A stretch of 64,000 nucleotides of DNA from Clostridia bacterium (GTDB lineage: Bacteria; Bacillota; Clostridia; Christensenellales; UMGS416), in the NCBI GenBank assembly GCA_016938675.1, contig JAFGUF010000032.1, positions 1 to 64,000 of the forward strand. Reading direction: 5' to 3'. Position numbers and translations under genes: made by a program. The notes beneath the pieces are model-generated. The model worked only from the letters and a program-made list of their open reading frames with translations. It had not been told where the DNA came from and made no database searches. This document shows, in pieces, positions 26,947 through 35,688 of the stretch; within the stretch, counting starts at the first letter, position 1, and the number at the start of each line of letters is the position of its first letter.

Positions 26947-27637
26947 GAACAAACACGAACCACTAATAATAGCCCGCAATGTAACAAAAATATATAAAAC
27001 GGATAAAACTAGGCTTAAAGCACTGGCAAATGTCCATCTGGATGTTATGCAGGGCGAATTTGCCGCAATTGTAGGCACATCCGGCAGCGGCAAATCGACA
27101 CTGCTGTCCTTGCTGGCGGGGCTAGAAAAGCCAAGCGCTGGCAGGATAATGATAGGCGGTAGGGGAATACACAGACTAAATGAAGAGCAGCTGGTTGATT
27201 TCCGGCTTAAAAACACAGGATTTGTGTTCCAATCATTTAATCTCTTCGAGGTATTGACTGCCCAGGAAAATGTTGCATTTCCGCTGATGGCGCAGGGCGT
27301 AGGCAAAGCAGAGCGAATGGAAAGGGCAAAACTGATACTGAATGAATATGGCCTTGGCAGGCATCTGCACCATAAGCCAAATGAACTATCAGGCGGTGAG
27401 CAGCAGAGGGTATCCATAGCAAGGGCTATTATCGCAGAGCCGAAAATAATATTCGCAGACGAGCCGACGGGAAACCTAGACAGCCAGACAGCGGACATTA
27501 TTATAAAAAGCCTTGCTGATATAAACAAACAAAAAGGAACAACAATATTAATGGTTACACACGATATGGAACGTGTGAAATACACCGATAGAATAATAAA
27601 AATTGCCGACGGAATGATATCGGAGCAGGAAGCGTGA
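26939..27637 (+). CDS. MacB/LolD-type ABC transporter ATPase
   Basis: 232 residues from the ATG at 26939, inside the end of L7; an in-frame ATG at 26864 is within L7 and has no ribosome site. The Walker A is GTSGSGKST, the Q-loop lies in FVFQSFNLF, the signature is LSGGEQQRVSIARA, the Walker B is IIFADEPTGNLDSQT, and the H-loop is VTHDMERV. These are hallmarks of the MacB/LolD/FtsE group, which works with an FtsX-fold permease. It is followed in frame-overlap by a surface protein and then the permease, so the three form one mechanotransmission-type ABC system. Confidence 0.9.
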   Translation: MIENKHEPLIIARNVTKIYKTDKTRLKALANVHLDVMQGEFAAIVGTSGSGKSTLLSLLAGLEKPSAGRIMIGGRGIHRLNEEQLVDFRLKNTGFVFQSFNLFEVLTAQENVAFPLMAQGVGKAERMERAKLILNEYGLGRHLHHKPNELSGGEQQRVSIARAIIAEPKIIFADEPTGNLDSQTADIIIKSLADINKQKGTTILMVTHDMERVKYTDRIIKIADGMISEQEA

Positions 27638-27645
27638 GGTTGAAA

Positions 27646-29070
27646 ATGAAGAAGAAAGTAAAAATTATTTTAGCTTTTGTGATAATGGTGCTGCCCATTG
27701 TATTTACAGCAGAGGCAGACACAGATGCATTATCCGTAGATTTACTGAACACATACGATAATATGGAACTTTCATATATGGACGGATATTCGCCCCAAGT
27801 TGCAGGCAACAACGTGCGAATACTTCTGCCGCTTATCAGTGAATCAGAAAAGCTAATTGATAATGAGAGAATAAAGGTGACTTTTGATATAGGCACTACA
27901 GGCTATACTGCCTTTTACAGAGGCAACTATATGAAATATTTCCGCCCTAGCGAATATGCAATAAACGGCACTGACACAACTCAAAATGCCTATCTTATTG
28001 ATTACAGTTTGCCTCTTCTTTGGAACAAAGTAAACGGTAGCTATCCTGTGGAAGTTAAGGTGGAATATTCAGTTGACGGCGAGGAGCAAAGCCAGCAATT
28101 CGTAGTTTATGTTGATATAACAACAGGAACTGATAAATATGAATATAAATCTGATATTGAGCCAAAGAGCAGGGACAAGCACTCAGCTCCGGATATTATT
28201 ATCTCTGAATATTCATACAGCCAGGATATTATTCAGGCAGGGGATGAATTTCAGCTGTTTTTGACACTTGAAAACACCAGCGATATTTGGCATGCACATA
28301 ATATCAGGATGGATTGGGAATCGGAAAAAGCCGACTTGATTTCCACAGACAGTATGGGCTCAATATTTATAGATGAACTTGAGAACAAGGAGAAAACAGG
28401 AGTTGTCCTAAACTTCAGAGCAAGGCAGGATGCGGAGGCAGGCACACAGAAGATAACAATAAAGCTAAGCTATGAGGACAATATGAACACAGCCTGCACA
28501 TCGGAGGATTCGATAATCGCTGAAATACAGCAGCCCATACGGCTTGTACACGATGATATAAGCATTCCTTCATCCGTTAATGCTGGCGACAGCATGCCAA
28601 TATCCATGCAGGTATTCAACATGGGCAAGTCAACTGTATACAATGTACTGGTTTCTGTAGCGATGCCAGGGGTTATCCCTGATGGCGCAAGTTATCTTGG
28701 CAACATGGAAAGCGGGGATAAAGGCACTGCTGAAATATACGCATTCTTCGGTACACTGGATATGGGCGAATATGGGCTTGAAACTGACTACAAATACGGA
28801 ATGTCAGCAGGTACAGTAACGGTGTATTACGAGGACGAGTTCGGAGAGGCATACACAGAAATTATTGACGTAAAGACATACATTGAGCGCCCGGTGTTTG
28901 ATGATCTATATAATAAAGATGAAGAAAAGGAAGAAGAGCCTGACAAAATGGGCACATGGTGGCTTTCTATTGGAATACTTATTGTAATAGCTGCGTTTGT
29001 AATTGGAATTACTTCATACAGAAGGAAAATTAATCAGCTCAAAAGAGAATACGGGCATTTAGATGACTAA
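27646..29070 (+). CDS. Extracytoplasmic CARDB-like protein of the MacB-type system
   Basis: 474 residues from the ATG at 27646 (GAGG six bases upstream). GTG 27634, overlapping the ATPase stop, is an equally possible start. A signal peptide ends near TAEA. Two or more immunoglobulin-like/CARDB-type beta domains are suggested by QAGDEFQLFLTLENTS and VNAGDSMPISMQVFNMGKS, each an adhesion-type strand pattern. A C-terminal membrane helix (about residues 443-464) and a basic tail anchor it with the bulk outside. Located between ATPase and permease, it probably occupies the place of a MacA-like or NEAT-like partner. Confidence 0.72.
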   Translation: MKKKVKIILAFVIMVLPIVFTAEADTDALSVDLLNTYDNMELSYMDGYSPQVAGNNVRILLPLISESEKLIDNERIKVTFDIGTTGYTAFYRGNYMKYFRPSEYAINGTDTTQNAYLIDYSLPLLWNKVNGSYPVEVKVEYSVDGEEQSQQFVVYVDITTGTDKYEYKSDIEPKSRDKHSAPDIIISEYSYSQDIIQAGDEFQLFLTLENTSDIWHAHNIRMDWESEKADLISTDSMGSIFIDELENKEKTGVVLNFRARQDAEAGTQKITIKLSYEDNMNTACTSEDSIIAEIQQPIRLVHDDISIPSSVNAGDSMPISMQVFNMGKSTVYNVLVSVAMPGVIPDGASYLGNMESGDKGTAEIYAFFGTLDMGEYGLETDYKYGMSAGTVTVYYEDEFGEAYTEIIDVKTYIERPVFDDLYNKDEEKEEEPDKMGTWWLSIGILIVIAAFVIGITSYRRKINQLKREYGHLDD

Positions 29071-29085
29071 GCAGGGATATAAACT

Positions 29086-30369
29086 ATGAAAATATTAGAC
29101 TTAATAAAATTATCCGTGCTCAATTTATACAGGAGAAAATCGCGTACTGCCCTGACGGTTGTAGGCGTGGTAATAGGCACTGCCTGCATTGTTATTATGA
29201 TATCTTTGGGATTGACCAATCTGGTTCAATTCAACAAAATGCTGGAAAATTCAGACCTTGAAAAAATCGAAGTTTTCGCCGATGAGAATAATGGAATGAA
29301 CAAAGTGAAATTAAATGACGCGGCAGTAAATGCATTTCTAAATGTAGAAAATGTTGAATATGTAATTCCGCAAAAGCGTATAACATTTTACGGAGAATTT
29401 CGTGAATACTATGCATCTTATTTTTCAGCTATTGCGGTCCCTTCGGAGTATCTTTATAAATTTGCTGAAGTTGAAGAAGGGCAATTGATAAATCCGGACA
29501 GCTCAATGATGCAGATAGTGATGGGTGAGGGGGCATTCAGCTACTTCGTTAAAAATGATGATGAATACACGCGGAATTATACCGGACCCAATGTGGAATT
29601 CCTCGCAGCCTCTATTGATCTTTACCTAGGGGGTATTCGGGCGATAGAGAACGAAGAGATACCCATATCCAAATTGTATAAAGCGCAAGTGACTGGTATA
29701 CTTAAAAATGAGGAAGAGGAGTACAAAACCTCGGATGTATATATGAGCCTTGATATGGCACAGAAGGTTTTGAGCGAAAACTACAAAACAGCAAACGCAC
29801 TGAATATGGACATAAACGGATATGATACGATTTATGTGTACGCAGACAATATGGACAATGTTCAGGAGATACTGAATACAATACGTTCATATGGATTTGA
29901 AGCCTACTCCAACACCGAGTGGATAACCGAACTGAAGGCTCAGCAGAAAGCGCAACAGGGGCAGTTATTGGCAATTGGGCTTATTGCGCTGGTGGTTTCT
30001 GCGATAGGCATAGCAAACACTATGATGACAAGTATAATTGAACGCAAAAAGGAAATTGGCGTAATGAAGGTGATAGGAGTATCCATTCTTAAAATACGCG
30101 CACTGTTTTTAATAGAATCTGCAATAATCGGAGCGGTAGGCGGCATTGCAGGCTGTATGCTGGCTCACGTATTCGGATATGTGGTTGTTTCATACGGTGA
30201 TGCTGTCAATTTTCTCGGCATGTACTTCCAGTCGGGTATGAAGTTTATTATGCCGCTGTGGCTGGATTTGTCTGCGATTGGCATTGCAGTATTTGTTGGC
30301 GTAACTGCTGGGTTCTTTCCGGCGAGGAGTGCAACTATGCTTAGTGCACTTGAGGCCGTAAGAGGATAG
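29086..30369 (+). CDS. MacB/FtsX-fold ABC transporter permease
   Basis: 427 residues with the MacB layout: an N-terminal cytoplasmic helix (NLYRRKSRTALTVVGVVIGTA), TM1 at about residues 22-45, a large extracytoplasmic domain of some 230 residues (MacB_PCD-like), then TM2-TM4 in the last 140 residues. The cytoplasmic loop IIERKKEIGVMKVIG is diagnostic of FtsX-type permeases, as is the C-terminal GFFPARSATMLSALEAVRG. It pairs with the 26939 ATPase. The lipoprotein array and this permease are linked by overlapping genes, so transport or extraction of a lipid-anchored or peptide substrate is plausible but unproven. Confidence 0.88.
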   Translation: MKILDLIKLSVLNLYRRKSRTALTVVGVVIGTACIVIMISLGLTNLVQFNKMLENSDLEKIEVFADENNGMNKVKLNDAAVNAFLNVENVEYVIPQKRITFYGEFREYYASYFSAIAVPSEYLYKFAEVEEGQLINPDSSMMQIVMGEGAFSYFVKNDDEYTRNYTGPNVEFLAASIDLYLGGIRAIENEEIPISKLYKAQVTGILKNEEEEYKTSDVYMSLDMAQKVLSENYKTANALNMDINGYDTIYVYADNMDNVQEILNTIRSYGFEAYSNTEWITELKAQQKAQQGQLLAIGLIALVVSAIGIANTMMTSIIERKKEIGVMKVIGVSILKIRALFLIESAIIGAVGGIAGCMLAHVFGYVVVSYGDAVNFLGMYFQSGMKFIMPLWLDLSAIGIAVFVGVTAGFFPARSATMLSALEAVRG

Positions 30370-30374
30370 GAGAA

Positions 30375-30797
30375 ATGATGAAAATAGAAAATAATTATTT
30401 AGTAAAAAGCGCAGTGTTTTTGATATTTGCCTTAGTAATGATACTGGCAGGCTGTGAAAAAAGTGATGCAGATATTGCACAAATTGACGAGCTTGCAAAA
30501 ATAGTAAATAAGAACATTGTTCAGGTGGGAAAAGAGGATTTATCTGATAAATCTAATGATGCAGATATTGACTGGATTGAGCAGCAGCTCCAAGCAAGTA
30601 AGTTGTGCGAAAGGCCGGATGAGATTATAGCGCTGGATTCGGGGATTGCTTTATTATATGATGACGGCACTATGTCTGTACTAAGGCTGCTAAACCCGGA
30701 TGACGGTATATTCTCAATACGATACGGTACTAAATTGTACTGCTTAAAAAATGATAATATAGCCCAATGGATGCTAAAGATAGCCAATAGAGAATAG
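30375..30797 (+). CDS. Small lipoprotein at the end of the surface locus
   Basis: 140 residues with a signal peptide and lipobox ILAGC (Cys near residue 27). The remaining 110 residues are hydrophilic with no recognised domain. Two adjacent ATG codons (30375 and 30378) follow AGGAG at 30368-30372; the second has slightly better spacing. It starts 5 bp after the MacB-like permease stop and is thus the last gene of that operon. It is not a member of the seven-copy family, lacking the TPD-VVI, LPFEDI and IDG landmarks. Confidence 0.7.
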   Translation: MMKIENNYLVKSAVFLIFALVMILAGCEKSDADIAQIDELAKIVNKNIVQVGKEDLSDKSNDADIDWIEQQLQASKLCERPDEIIALDSGIALLYDDGTMSVLRLLNPDDGIFSIRYGTKLYCLKNDNIAQWMLKIANRE

Positions 30798-30825
30798 AAA
30801 AGAACTAACTCCATTTAATAATTAC

Positions 30826-30926
30826 TTTTACACTTGCACCGTTATTTGTTGATTCCTTGCTTCGCAAGACCGGAGAACTTCGTTTCCTAATCAACTATCG
30901 CTGGGCTTTCGCGTGTAAAAATAAAA
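30826..30926. repeat. Structured about-100-bp repeat, copy 1
   Basis: It begins TTTTACACTTGCACCG and ends GCGTGTAAAA, giving 8-bp terminal inverted repeats. Inside, GTTGATT (30848-30854) pairs with AATCAAC (30889-30895) around two hairpins. Copy 2 is at 31092-31193. Confidence 0.75.
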
Positions 30927-31024
30927 TCAGTCCCTTTTCGCCGCATTTTGCAATGCAGCTTTCTTCGGGCGTCGCTGTTTCTATAAGAAAAAGCTTGGGC
31001 TACGATATGCTGTGCATATCTTGT

Positions 31025-31058
31025 CAAACAAAAAAAGCCCATCGGGCTTTTTTGTTTG
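31025..31058. terminator. Bidirectional terminator
   Basis: Inverted repeat of 15-16 bp per arm around ATC, with A-rich left and T-rich right flanks and a GGGC core, so it should act in both directions. Directly next to it at 31057-31078 the minus strand reads as a degenerate tRNA 3' end finishing CGCCA. Confidence 0.75.
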
Positions 31059-31091
31059 GCGGAGAGACGGTATTAATGCCGAGATAATTTT

Positions 31092-31193
31092 TTTTACACT
31101 TGCACCGCTATATGTTGATTTTTTGCTTCGCAAAATCGGAAAGCTATGCTTCCTAATCAACTATCGCTGGGCTTTCGCGTTGAAAAATAAAAT
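31092..31193. repeat. Structured about-100-bp repeat, copy 2
   Basis: Similar in order and spacing to copy 1, with paired substitutions that keep both internal hairpins. The right terminal repeat is degraded (TTGAAAA instead of GTGTAAAA). Confidence 0.75.
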
Positions 31194-31220
31194 AGCGACG
31201 TTTCTTTTAGAAACATCGCT
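31181..31220 (-). terminator. Terminator of tRNA-Ser
   Basis: Read on the minus strand, AGCGATGTTTCT pairs with AGAAACGTCGCT (12 bp, one G-U) and is followed by a T-rich tract. Confidence 0.85.
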
Positions 31221-31221
31221 T

Positions 31222-31311
31222 TGGCGGAAGAAGGGGGATTTGAACCCCCGGTACGTTTCCGTACACATGATTTCCAATCATGCACCTTCGGCCGCTCGGT
31301 CATCCTTCCGC
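31222..31311 (-). tRNA. tRNA-Ser (GGA)
   Basis: 90 nt including encoded CCA. Acceptor arms GCGGAAG and CTTCCGC, anticodon loop TTGGAAA with anticodon GGA, a long class II variable arm (TACGGAAACGTA) and a T-arm GGGGGTTCAAATCCCCC. A T-rich terminator follows. Confidence 0.96.
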
Positions 31312-31383
31312 GATTTTTTTCGCGTAGCAGTGTTCATTATAAACATATCTCGCACAATTGTCAACCGCTCTCAAATGATTATT

Positions 31384-32166
31384 TTATTCACTTATAATTT
31401 CCGGAGTAATGATAGTAGTTTCATTGTAATTTATGATGTTTATGGGTGTATCGTAGACATATTCCAGATTTTCTTTTGTCATCATTTCAGCGGGCGTACC
31501 CGATTTATAAATTCTTCCTTCCTTCAGAAGAATAATACGGTCACTATAATTATTCGCAAGGTTCAAATCGTGCAGAACACACACTACGGATATATTGTTT
31601 TCTCTTGATAGCTTTGCGGTAATACTCATCAGATTGATCTGGTGCTTTATGTCAAGCCCTGATACAGGCTCATCCAGAAGCATAATCGCTGACTGCTGGC
31701 ATAGAGCCCTTGCTAATATCATCCTCTGCCATTCTCCGCCGGATAGTGAAGTGATGCTCCTGTTTTTAAGATGGAATATGCCGGCTTTTTTTAATGAGTC
31801 GTTTGCAATGTCGTAGTCCTGCTGTGTTTCACCTTGCATCCTCTTTATATGCGGGTTTCTTCCCATTAGGACTATCTGCATTACAGTGAAATCATAGTCC
31901 AGCGAAAAGTGCTGCTGCATCAACGCCATAGTCTGGGCTATTTCCTTGGCGCTGTATTCACGGATACTTTTGTTGTTCACTGAAATTTCGCCTATCTGCG
32001 GCTTAAGATAGCCAGATATGCATTTGAGTATAGTTGATTTTCCTGATCCGTTCGGCCCGATAATGGTTACGATTTCTCCTTTTTCAACAGCCAGGCTAAT
32101 ATTATCAATAGCATTTGTATTGCCGCCATAGGAGTATGTAATGTTTTTTACATCTATAATATTCAT
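31384..32166 (-). CDS. btuD: Vitamin B12 ABC importer ATPase
   Basis: 260 residues. The Walker A is GPNGSGKST, the Q-loop is in MALMQQHFS, the signature is LSGGEWQRMILARA, the Walker B is IMLLDEPVSGLD and the switch His is in VLHDLNLA; FecE/BtuD family. Its gene overlaps the permease gene by 4 bp. The operon lies behind a cobalamin riboswitch, which is the main ground for calling it a corrinoid importer rather than a siderophore importer. It is distinct from the nif-linked importer at 5-8 kb, being only a distant relative. Confidence 0.9.
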   Translation of the reverse strand: MNIIDVKNITYSYGGNTNAIDNISLAVEKGEIVTIIGPNGSGKSTILKCISGYLKPQIGEISVNNKSIREYSAKEIAQTMALMQQHFSLDYDFTVMQIVLMGRNPHIKRMQGETQQDYDIANDSLKKAGIFHLKNRSITSLSGGEWQRMILARALCQQSAIMLLDEPVSGLDIKHQINLMSITAKLSRENNISVVCVLHDLNLANNYSDRIILLKEGRIYKSGTPAEMMTKENLEYVYDTPINIINYNETTIITPEIISE

Positions 32167-33176
32167 GCCGTTTTCCTTCCGTTTCTAAGTAAATACAGAA
32201 AGAATGGCACGCCTATGAATGCCGTTATTACGCCTACAGGTATTTCATGCTTGTATATCAATACCCTTGAAATAGTATCTGATATTAGCAGGAAAACACT
32301 TCCCGAAAAAAACGATGCAACCAGCAGTTTTCTGTGGTCAGGGCCAATAATCAGCCTTACAACGTGAGGAATAATTAGCCCGACAAACCCGATAATGCCG
32401 CTTATGGCTATTGCTGCGGATGATGCTATAGTTGTAAGGATTATAAGGTTGCGCCTTGTGGAGTTTGGATTTACGCCCAGATGCCTTGCGGCTTCATCTC
32501 CTTGCAGCATTATATTTAAATCTCTTGCATATATCAGGCATAATGCGCTGGCTATTATCATTACAGGAGCGCCAACATAGAGCTTATCCCATGTTGCTGT
32601 TGTAAAGCTGCCCATTGACCACATTATTATGTTTTCCATTTTATCTCTTGATGCCACCATTATGGCATACATAAAGGCAGAGCATAGGGAGCTTATTGCG
32701 ATACCTGACAAAAGAAGCGTAAAAGTAGACATTGTTCCATTGATTTTGGAAATTCTGTATACAGCGATAATAACAAAAGAAGCGAATATAAAGGCTAAAA
32801 TTGTGACTGAACTGAAACCAAGAAAAGCGATGTCAACGCCGAATGCTATGGCTATTGTAGCGCCAAGTGCCGCGCCTGAGCTGACACCTAATACATATGA
32901 ATCCGCCATTGGATTTCTGAATATTCCCTGCAGGCATGCGCCGGATATGGCCAGTGCTCCGCCCGCTATGTAGCTCAAAAGTGCGCGCGGGAGCCTGATA
33001 TTGAAAAATATAATATGTGTGCTCTTTGGCGCAGTATTATTAAATATTAAAATAAGTTCTTTAAAGCTCACTCTTGAGCTGCCAAATAAAAAGGCAGCTA
33101 AGAATGAGAAAACTGTGAGAATAAATAATACTATAAGAAAATTAATGAATCTCTTTTTTTTATTATTTTCTTCCAA
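32163..33176 (-). CDS. btuC: Vitamin B12 ABC importer permease
   Basis: 337-residue FecCD/BtuC permease with about ten hydrophobic segments. Family marks are RLPRALLSYIAGGALAISGA, GIFRNPMADSYVLGVSSGAALGA, and the C-terminal GLIIPHVVRLIIGPDHRK. The gene is translated just after the binding protein (4 bp gap) and overlaps the ATPase, so the three subunits are made together. Riboswitch control supports cobalamin or cobinamide as substrate. The importer is functionally consistent with the methyl-transfer operon at 43-49 kb, whose MetH core needs a corrinoid carrier. Confidence 0.9.
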   Translation of the reverse strand: MEENNKKKRFINFLIVLFILTVFSFLAAFLFGSSRVSFKELILIFNNTAPKSTHIIFFNIRLPRALLSYIAGGALAISGACLQGIFRNPMADSYVLGVSSGAALGATIAIAFGVDIAFLGFSSVTILAFIFASFVIIAVYRISKINGTMSTFTLLLSGIAISSLCSAFMYAIMVASRDKMENIIMWSMGSFTTATWDKLYVGAPVMIIASALCLIYARDLNIMLQGDEAARHLGVNPNSTRRNLIILTTIASSAAIAISGIIGFVGLIIPHVVRLIIGPDHRKLLVASFFSGSVFLLISDTISRVLIYKHEIPVGVITAFIGVPFFLYLLRNGRKTA

Positions 33177-33180
33177 AGCT

Positions 33181-34095
33181 TTATTCTCCTAAAATGTTGG
33201 CCTGCAAATATTCCAGAGCTTCTGTTATTCTTGGGCCCGGACGTTCAATCAGGTCGGGGTTTATAAAGAAATAATTTCCTTCTTTGACCGCAGTAAGCTC
33301 TGCATAGGTGGCATCAGCCAGCAGATCAGCTTCGGTGATATAGCCGGAGACAATCAAAATATCGGGATCAGCAAGGATTAAATCTTCCAAAGGGTAGTCC
33401 ATCCATGGAACAGGTGAACCTGCAGTCACGCATATGCCGCCTGCTAATTCCATAGCGTCATTTATGAAGCTGCCTTCGCCGGATGTCCAGTTACCGTATT
33501 CGCCTATGCCCATCACATAATAGACTGTCGGACGGTAGGATGACAACAATGTTTTCTGCTCGGTTGCTTCAATAACGGAGTTTATGTTGTCAGTTATTTC
33601 TTTTGCTTCTGCCTGCTTGCCAAGCACTTCTCCGATTTCTGTGATACTGGATGTGATATCATTAAGCCCGTTTGGTTCTGTTTCTATTACATTAATGCCA
33701 AGGTCAGCCAAGGCGTCAATTTCTTCCCTTTGCAGCTTGTTGCCCGCAAAAACAAAATCCGGCTCCAGAGAAATTACTTTCTCAATGTCGAATCCGCTGT
33801 AGTCGCCGACTTTTTCAATATCCAGAGCTTCCTCAGGGTAATTGGAATAAAGGTCAACACCCACGATTTCATCGCCGCTGCCTAATAAAAAAAGGATTTC
33901 TGTTACACTGGGTACGGTTGAAACAATTCTGTAAACCTCATCTAAGGGTTCAGCAGTAGGTTGGTCTGCAATTGCCTGTGTAACTTGGTCAGAAACAATA
34001 GGGGATTCAATGGGTTCTGGCTTCTCGCAGCCTGAAAGTGCCGAAATAATTAGCACCAATACCAATAAGAGTAAACTTGTCTTTTTCACATTCAT
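33181..34095 (-). CDS. btuF: Vitamin B12-binding lipoprotein
   Basis: Start chosen at 34095 because AAAGGAGGT lies four bases upstream; an ATG 45 bases earlier has no ribosome site and would spoil the signal peptide. The 304-residue product has lipobox LSGC (Cys23) and a TroA-like binding fold: YRIVSTVPSVTEILFLLG, SGFDIEKVISLEPDFVFA, GSPVPWMDYPLEDLILADPD. The strand pattern is that of BtuF. First gene of the riboswitch-controlled operon. Possible ligands are cobalamin, cobinamide or another corrinoid. Confidence 0.9.
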   Translation of the reverse strand: MNVKKTSLLLLVLVLIISALSGCEKPEPIESPIVSDQVTQAIADQPTAEPLDEVYRIVSTVPSVTEILFLLGSGDEIVGVDLYSNYPEEALDIEKVGDYSGFDIEKVISLEPDFVFAGNKLQREEIDALADLGINVIETEPNGLNDITSSITEIGEVLGKQAEAKEITDNINSVIEATEQKTLLSSYRPTVYYVMGIGEYGNWTSGEGSFINDAMELAGGICVTAGSPVPWMDYPLEDLILADPDILIVSGYITEADLLADATYAELTAVKEGNYFFINPDLIERPGPRITEALEYLQANILGE

Positions 34096-34194
34096 ACCTC
34101 CTTTGATGCATTTCGGATGAGAAGGTGAAAAAGCTAACAAATAAAATATGCTAAATCACTTAAATCTTCCATCCGAAGAAATAAGACATAAACA

Positions 34195-34348
34195 AATTGG
34201 CAGGTTTCCCGGCTTAGCTTCAGCCCTGCACTGCGCCTTCCCAAACATAGTTCAGTGGCATATGCAATGCAAGTCGGCCTTACGGTAGCGGAGGCTGCAA
34301 CGGATTTTAACCGTTTTCCCTTTTACCCCTCATTTGAAGGCACCAATA
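34195..34348 (-). promoter_or_regulatory. Cobalamin riboswitch
   Basis: Read on the minus strand, this segment contains, in order, GGTGCC, AAAAGGGAAAACGG, AATCCG followed by GCAGCCTCCGCTACCGTAA (the conserved B12-box region), then GCCGGGAAACCTGCC. This is the consensus order for cobalamin riboswitches. Downstream, TTCGGATG and CATCCGAA (minus strand, ending near the btuF ribosome site) can pair, suggesting that translation start is the controlled step; no T-run terminator is evident. It controls btuFCD. Confidence 0.93.
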
Positions 34349-34402
34349 TGCAAATTCAGTTCTGATTGATTGTAACACTTTAAATTTTGGGTGTCAATCG
34401 TA

Positions 34403-35647
34403 TTATTCAAAGTGCCGTATAAGATCTTCCAATGCTTCTCTTCTGCGGATTAGGCGAGTAGTGCCGCTCTTTTCAATAATTACTTCCGCAGGACGAAGCC
34501 TGTTATTATAATTTGAAGCCATGGAGAATCCGTATGCGCCGGCATCCATTACGCCAATTATATCGCCGATTTCAATATTAGGAAGTGTTCTGCCTATCGC
34601 AATCTGGTCACCGGACTCGCAGATATTTCCTACAATATTTACCGTTTCCATGCCGTCAAAGGTAATCTTGCCGTTTCTATATACTTCAATGTCATGATGA
34701 GCATCGTACATTACAGGCCGCTGAAGCACGTTGAAGCCAAGGTCTGTGCCGACGTATTCTATACCCGCATGTTGTTTTAGTGCCATAACTGTGCCAAGAA
34801 GTACGCTGCATTCTGCAACAAGGTATCTGCCCGGTTCAATTTTGAAGGTTACTTCCTTATGATATTCAGCCACAAACTCATCTATTACTTCATCCAGCCT
34901 TCTGCCGACGGAAGATAAATCCAGACGTCCCTGGCCGTCCTGCTTCATGTACGGTATGCCGAAACCGCCGCCGAAGTCTATGAATTCAATGTCCTCAAAC
35001 TGGCCAGCAAATCTGCACAATAGCCTTGCGCTTGCTATGTATGCGGTCTCCTCAAGAAATAGTGACCCGATGTGCTGGTTCACGCCCGCAAGCTTCATGT
35101 TGTATTTTTCTAGGATTTTCTTTATTTCGTCTATTCTGTCGTCATTTATGCCGAATTTCGTCTTTTTACCTGCTGTTATCACCTTTTCATGGTGCCCTGC
35201 GCCGTATCCGGTATTTATTCTTACGGCTACTTTTGAGCCTGGGAAATTAGATGAAAATAATTCTAACTGAGAGAGAGAATCAACACTTACTGTAATGCCT
35301 AAATCAACGGCGTACTTAATTTCTTCCAAAGATACATTGTTGCACACGTAGAAGATATCTTCTGCTGTATATCCGGCCTTCATCAGAACAAATATTTCAC
35401 CTGGGCTCATGGCGTCAACACTGATTCCCTCATCTCTGATGATTTTCAGGATTTCAAGGCTGGCATTGGCTTTGGTGGAGTAGTGGGGTTTGAAGTTTTT
35501 ATACTTTACCAGGTTTTTCATTTCCTTGCATCTGGTTCTAAGTATTTCTTCACTGTAAACATAAAGTGGAGAGCCATATTGATTAACTAGCTCTTCAGGA
35601 TTTGTCGACTTGTAGTAATTAACTGCTGGGGTGAAATACTGTTTCAT
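34403..35647 (-). CDS. lysA: Diaminopimelate decarboxylase
   Basis: PLP-dependent fold III decarboxylase of 414 residues converting meso-diaminopimelate to L-lysine. The Schiff-base Lys is in HYSTKANASLEIL, the glycine-rich phosphate loop is DFGGGFGIPY, the substrate-binding residues appear in EPGRYLVAE, and CESGDQIA contains the active-site Cys contributed across the dimer. Length and motif order fit LysA rather than arginine/ornithine decarboxylases. The gene follows the AI-2E-like gene on the minus strand with a 41-bp gap and an AGGAGATTAAG site. Confidence 0.93.
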   Translation of the reverse strand: MKQYFTPAVNYYKSTNPEELVNQYGSPLYVYSEEILRTRCKEMKNLVKYKNFKPHYSTKANASLEILKIIRDEGISVDAMSPGEIFVLMKAGYTAEDIFYVCNNVSLEEIKYAVDLGITVSVDSLSQLELFSSNFPGSKVAVRINTGYGAGHHEKVITAGKKTKFGINDDRIDEIKKILEKYNMKLAGVNQHIGSLFLEETAYIASARLLCRFAGQFEDIEFIDFGGGFGIPYMKQDGQGRLDLSSVGRRLDEVIDEFVAEYHKEVTFKIEPGRYLVAECSVLLGTVMALKQHAGIEYVGTDLGFNVLQRPVMYDAHHDIEVYRNGKITFDGMETVNIVGNICESGDQIAIGRTLPNIEIGDIIGVMDAGAYGFSMASNYNNRLRPAEVIIEKSGTTRLIRRREALEDLIRHFE

Positions 35648-35688
35648 TTCTTAATCTCCTGATTAAAATTAAAATTTATTTAACAAAC

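Larger units (their letters stand above)
30798..31221. other. Repeat-rich intergenic segment
   Basis: No convincing gene. It contains two copies of a structured repeat, a bidirectional terminator, short perfect stems (GATATGC/GCATATC at about 31001-31020 and GCATT/AATGC near 30946) and a tRNA-like 3' end. Open frames crossing it on the plus strand run into tRNA-Ser and the antisense of the B12 ATPase gene and have no ribosome sites. Confidence 0.6.

Noticed and set aside
30848-30895. Integron attC-like site
   Set aside because: GTTGATT and AATCAAC superficially resemble the R' and R'' boxes, but they violate GTTRRRY/RYYYAAC, and there is no integrase or cassette.
30857-31608. Plus-strand open frames across 30857-31087 and 31012-31608
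   Set aside because: They cross the repeats, the terminator, tRNA-Ser and the antisense of btuD without ribosome sites.
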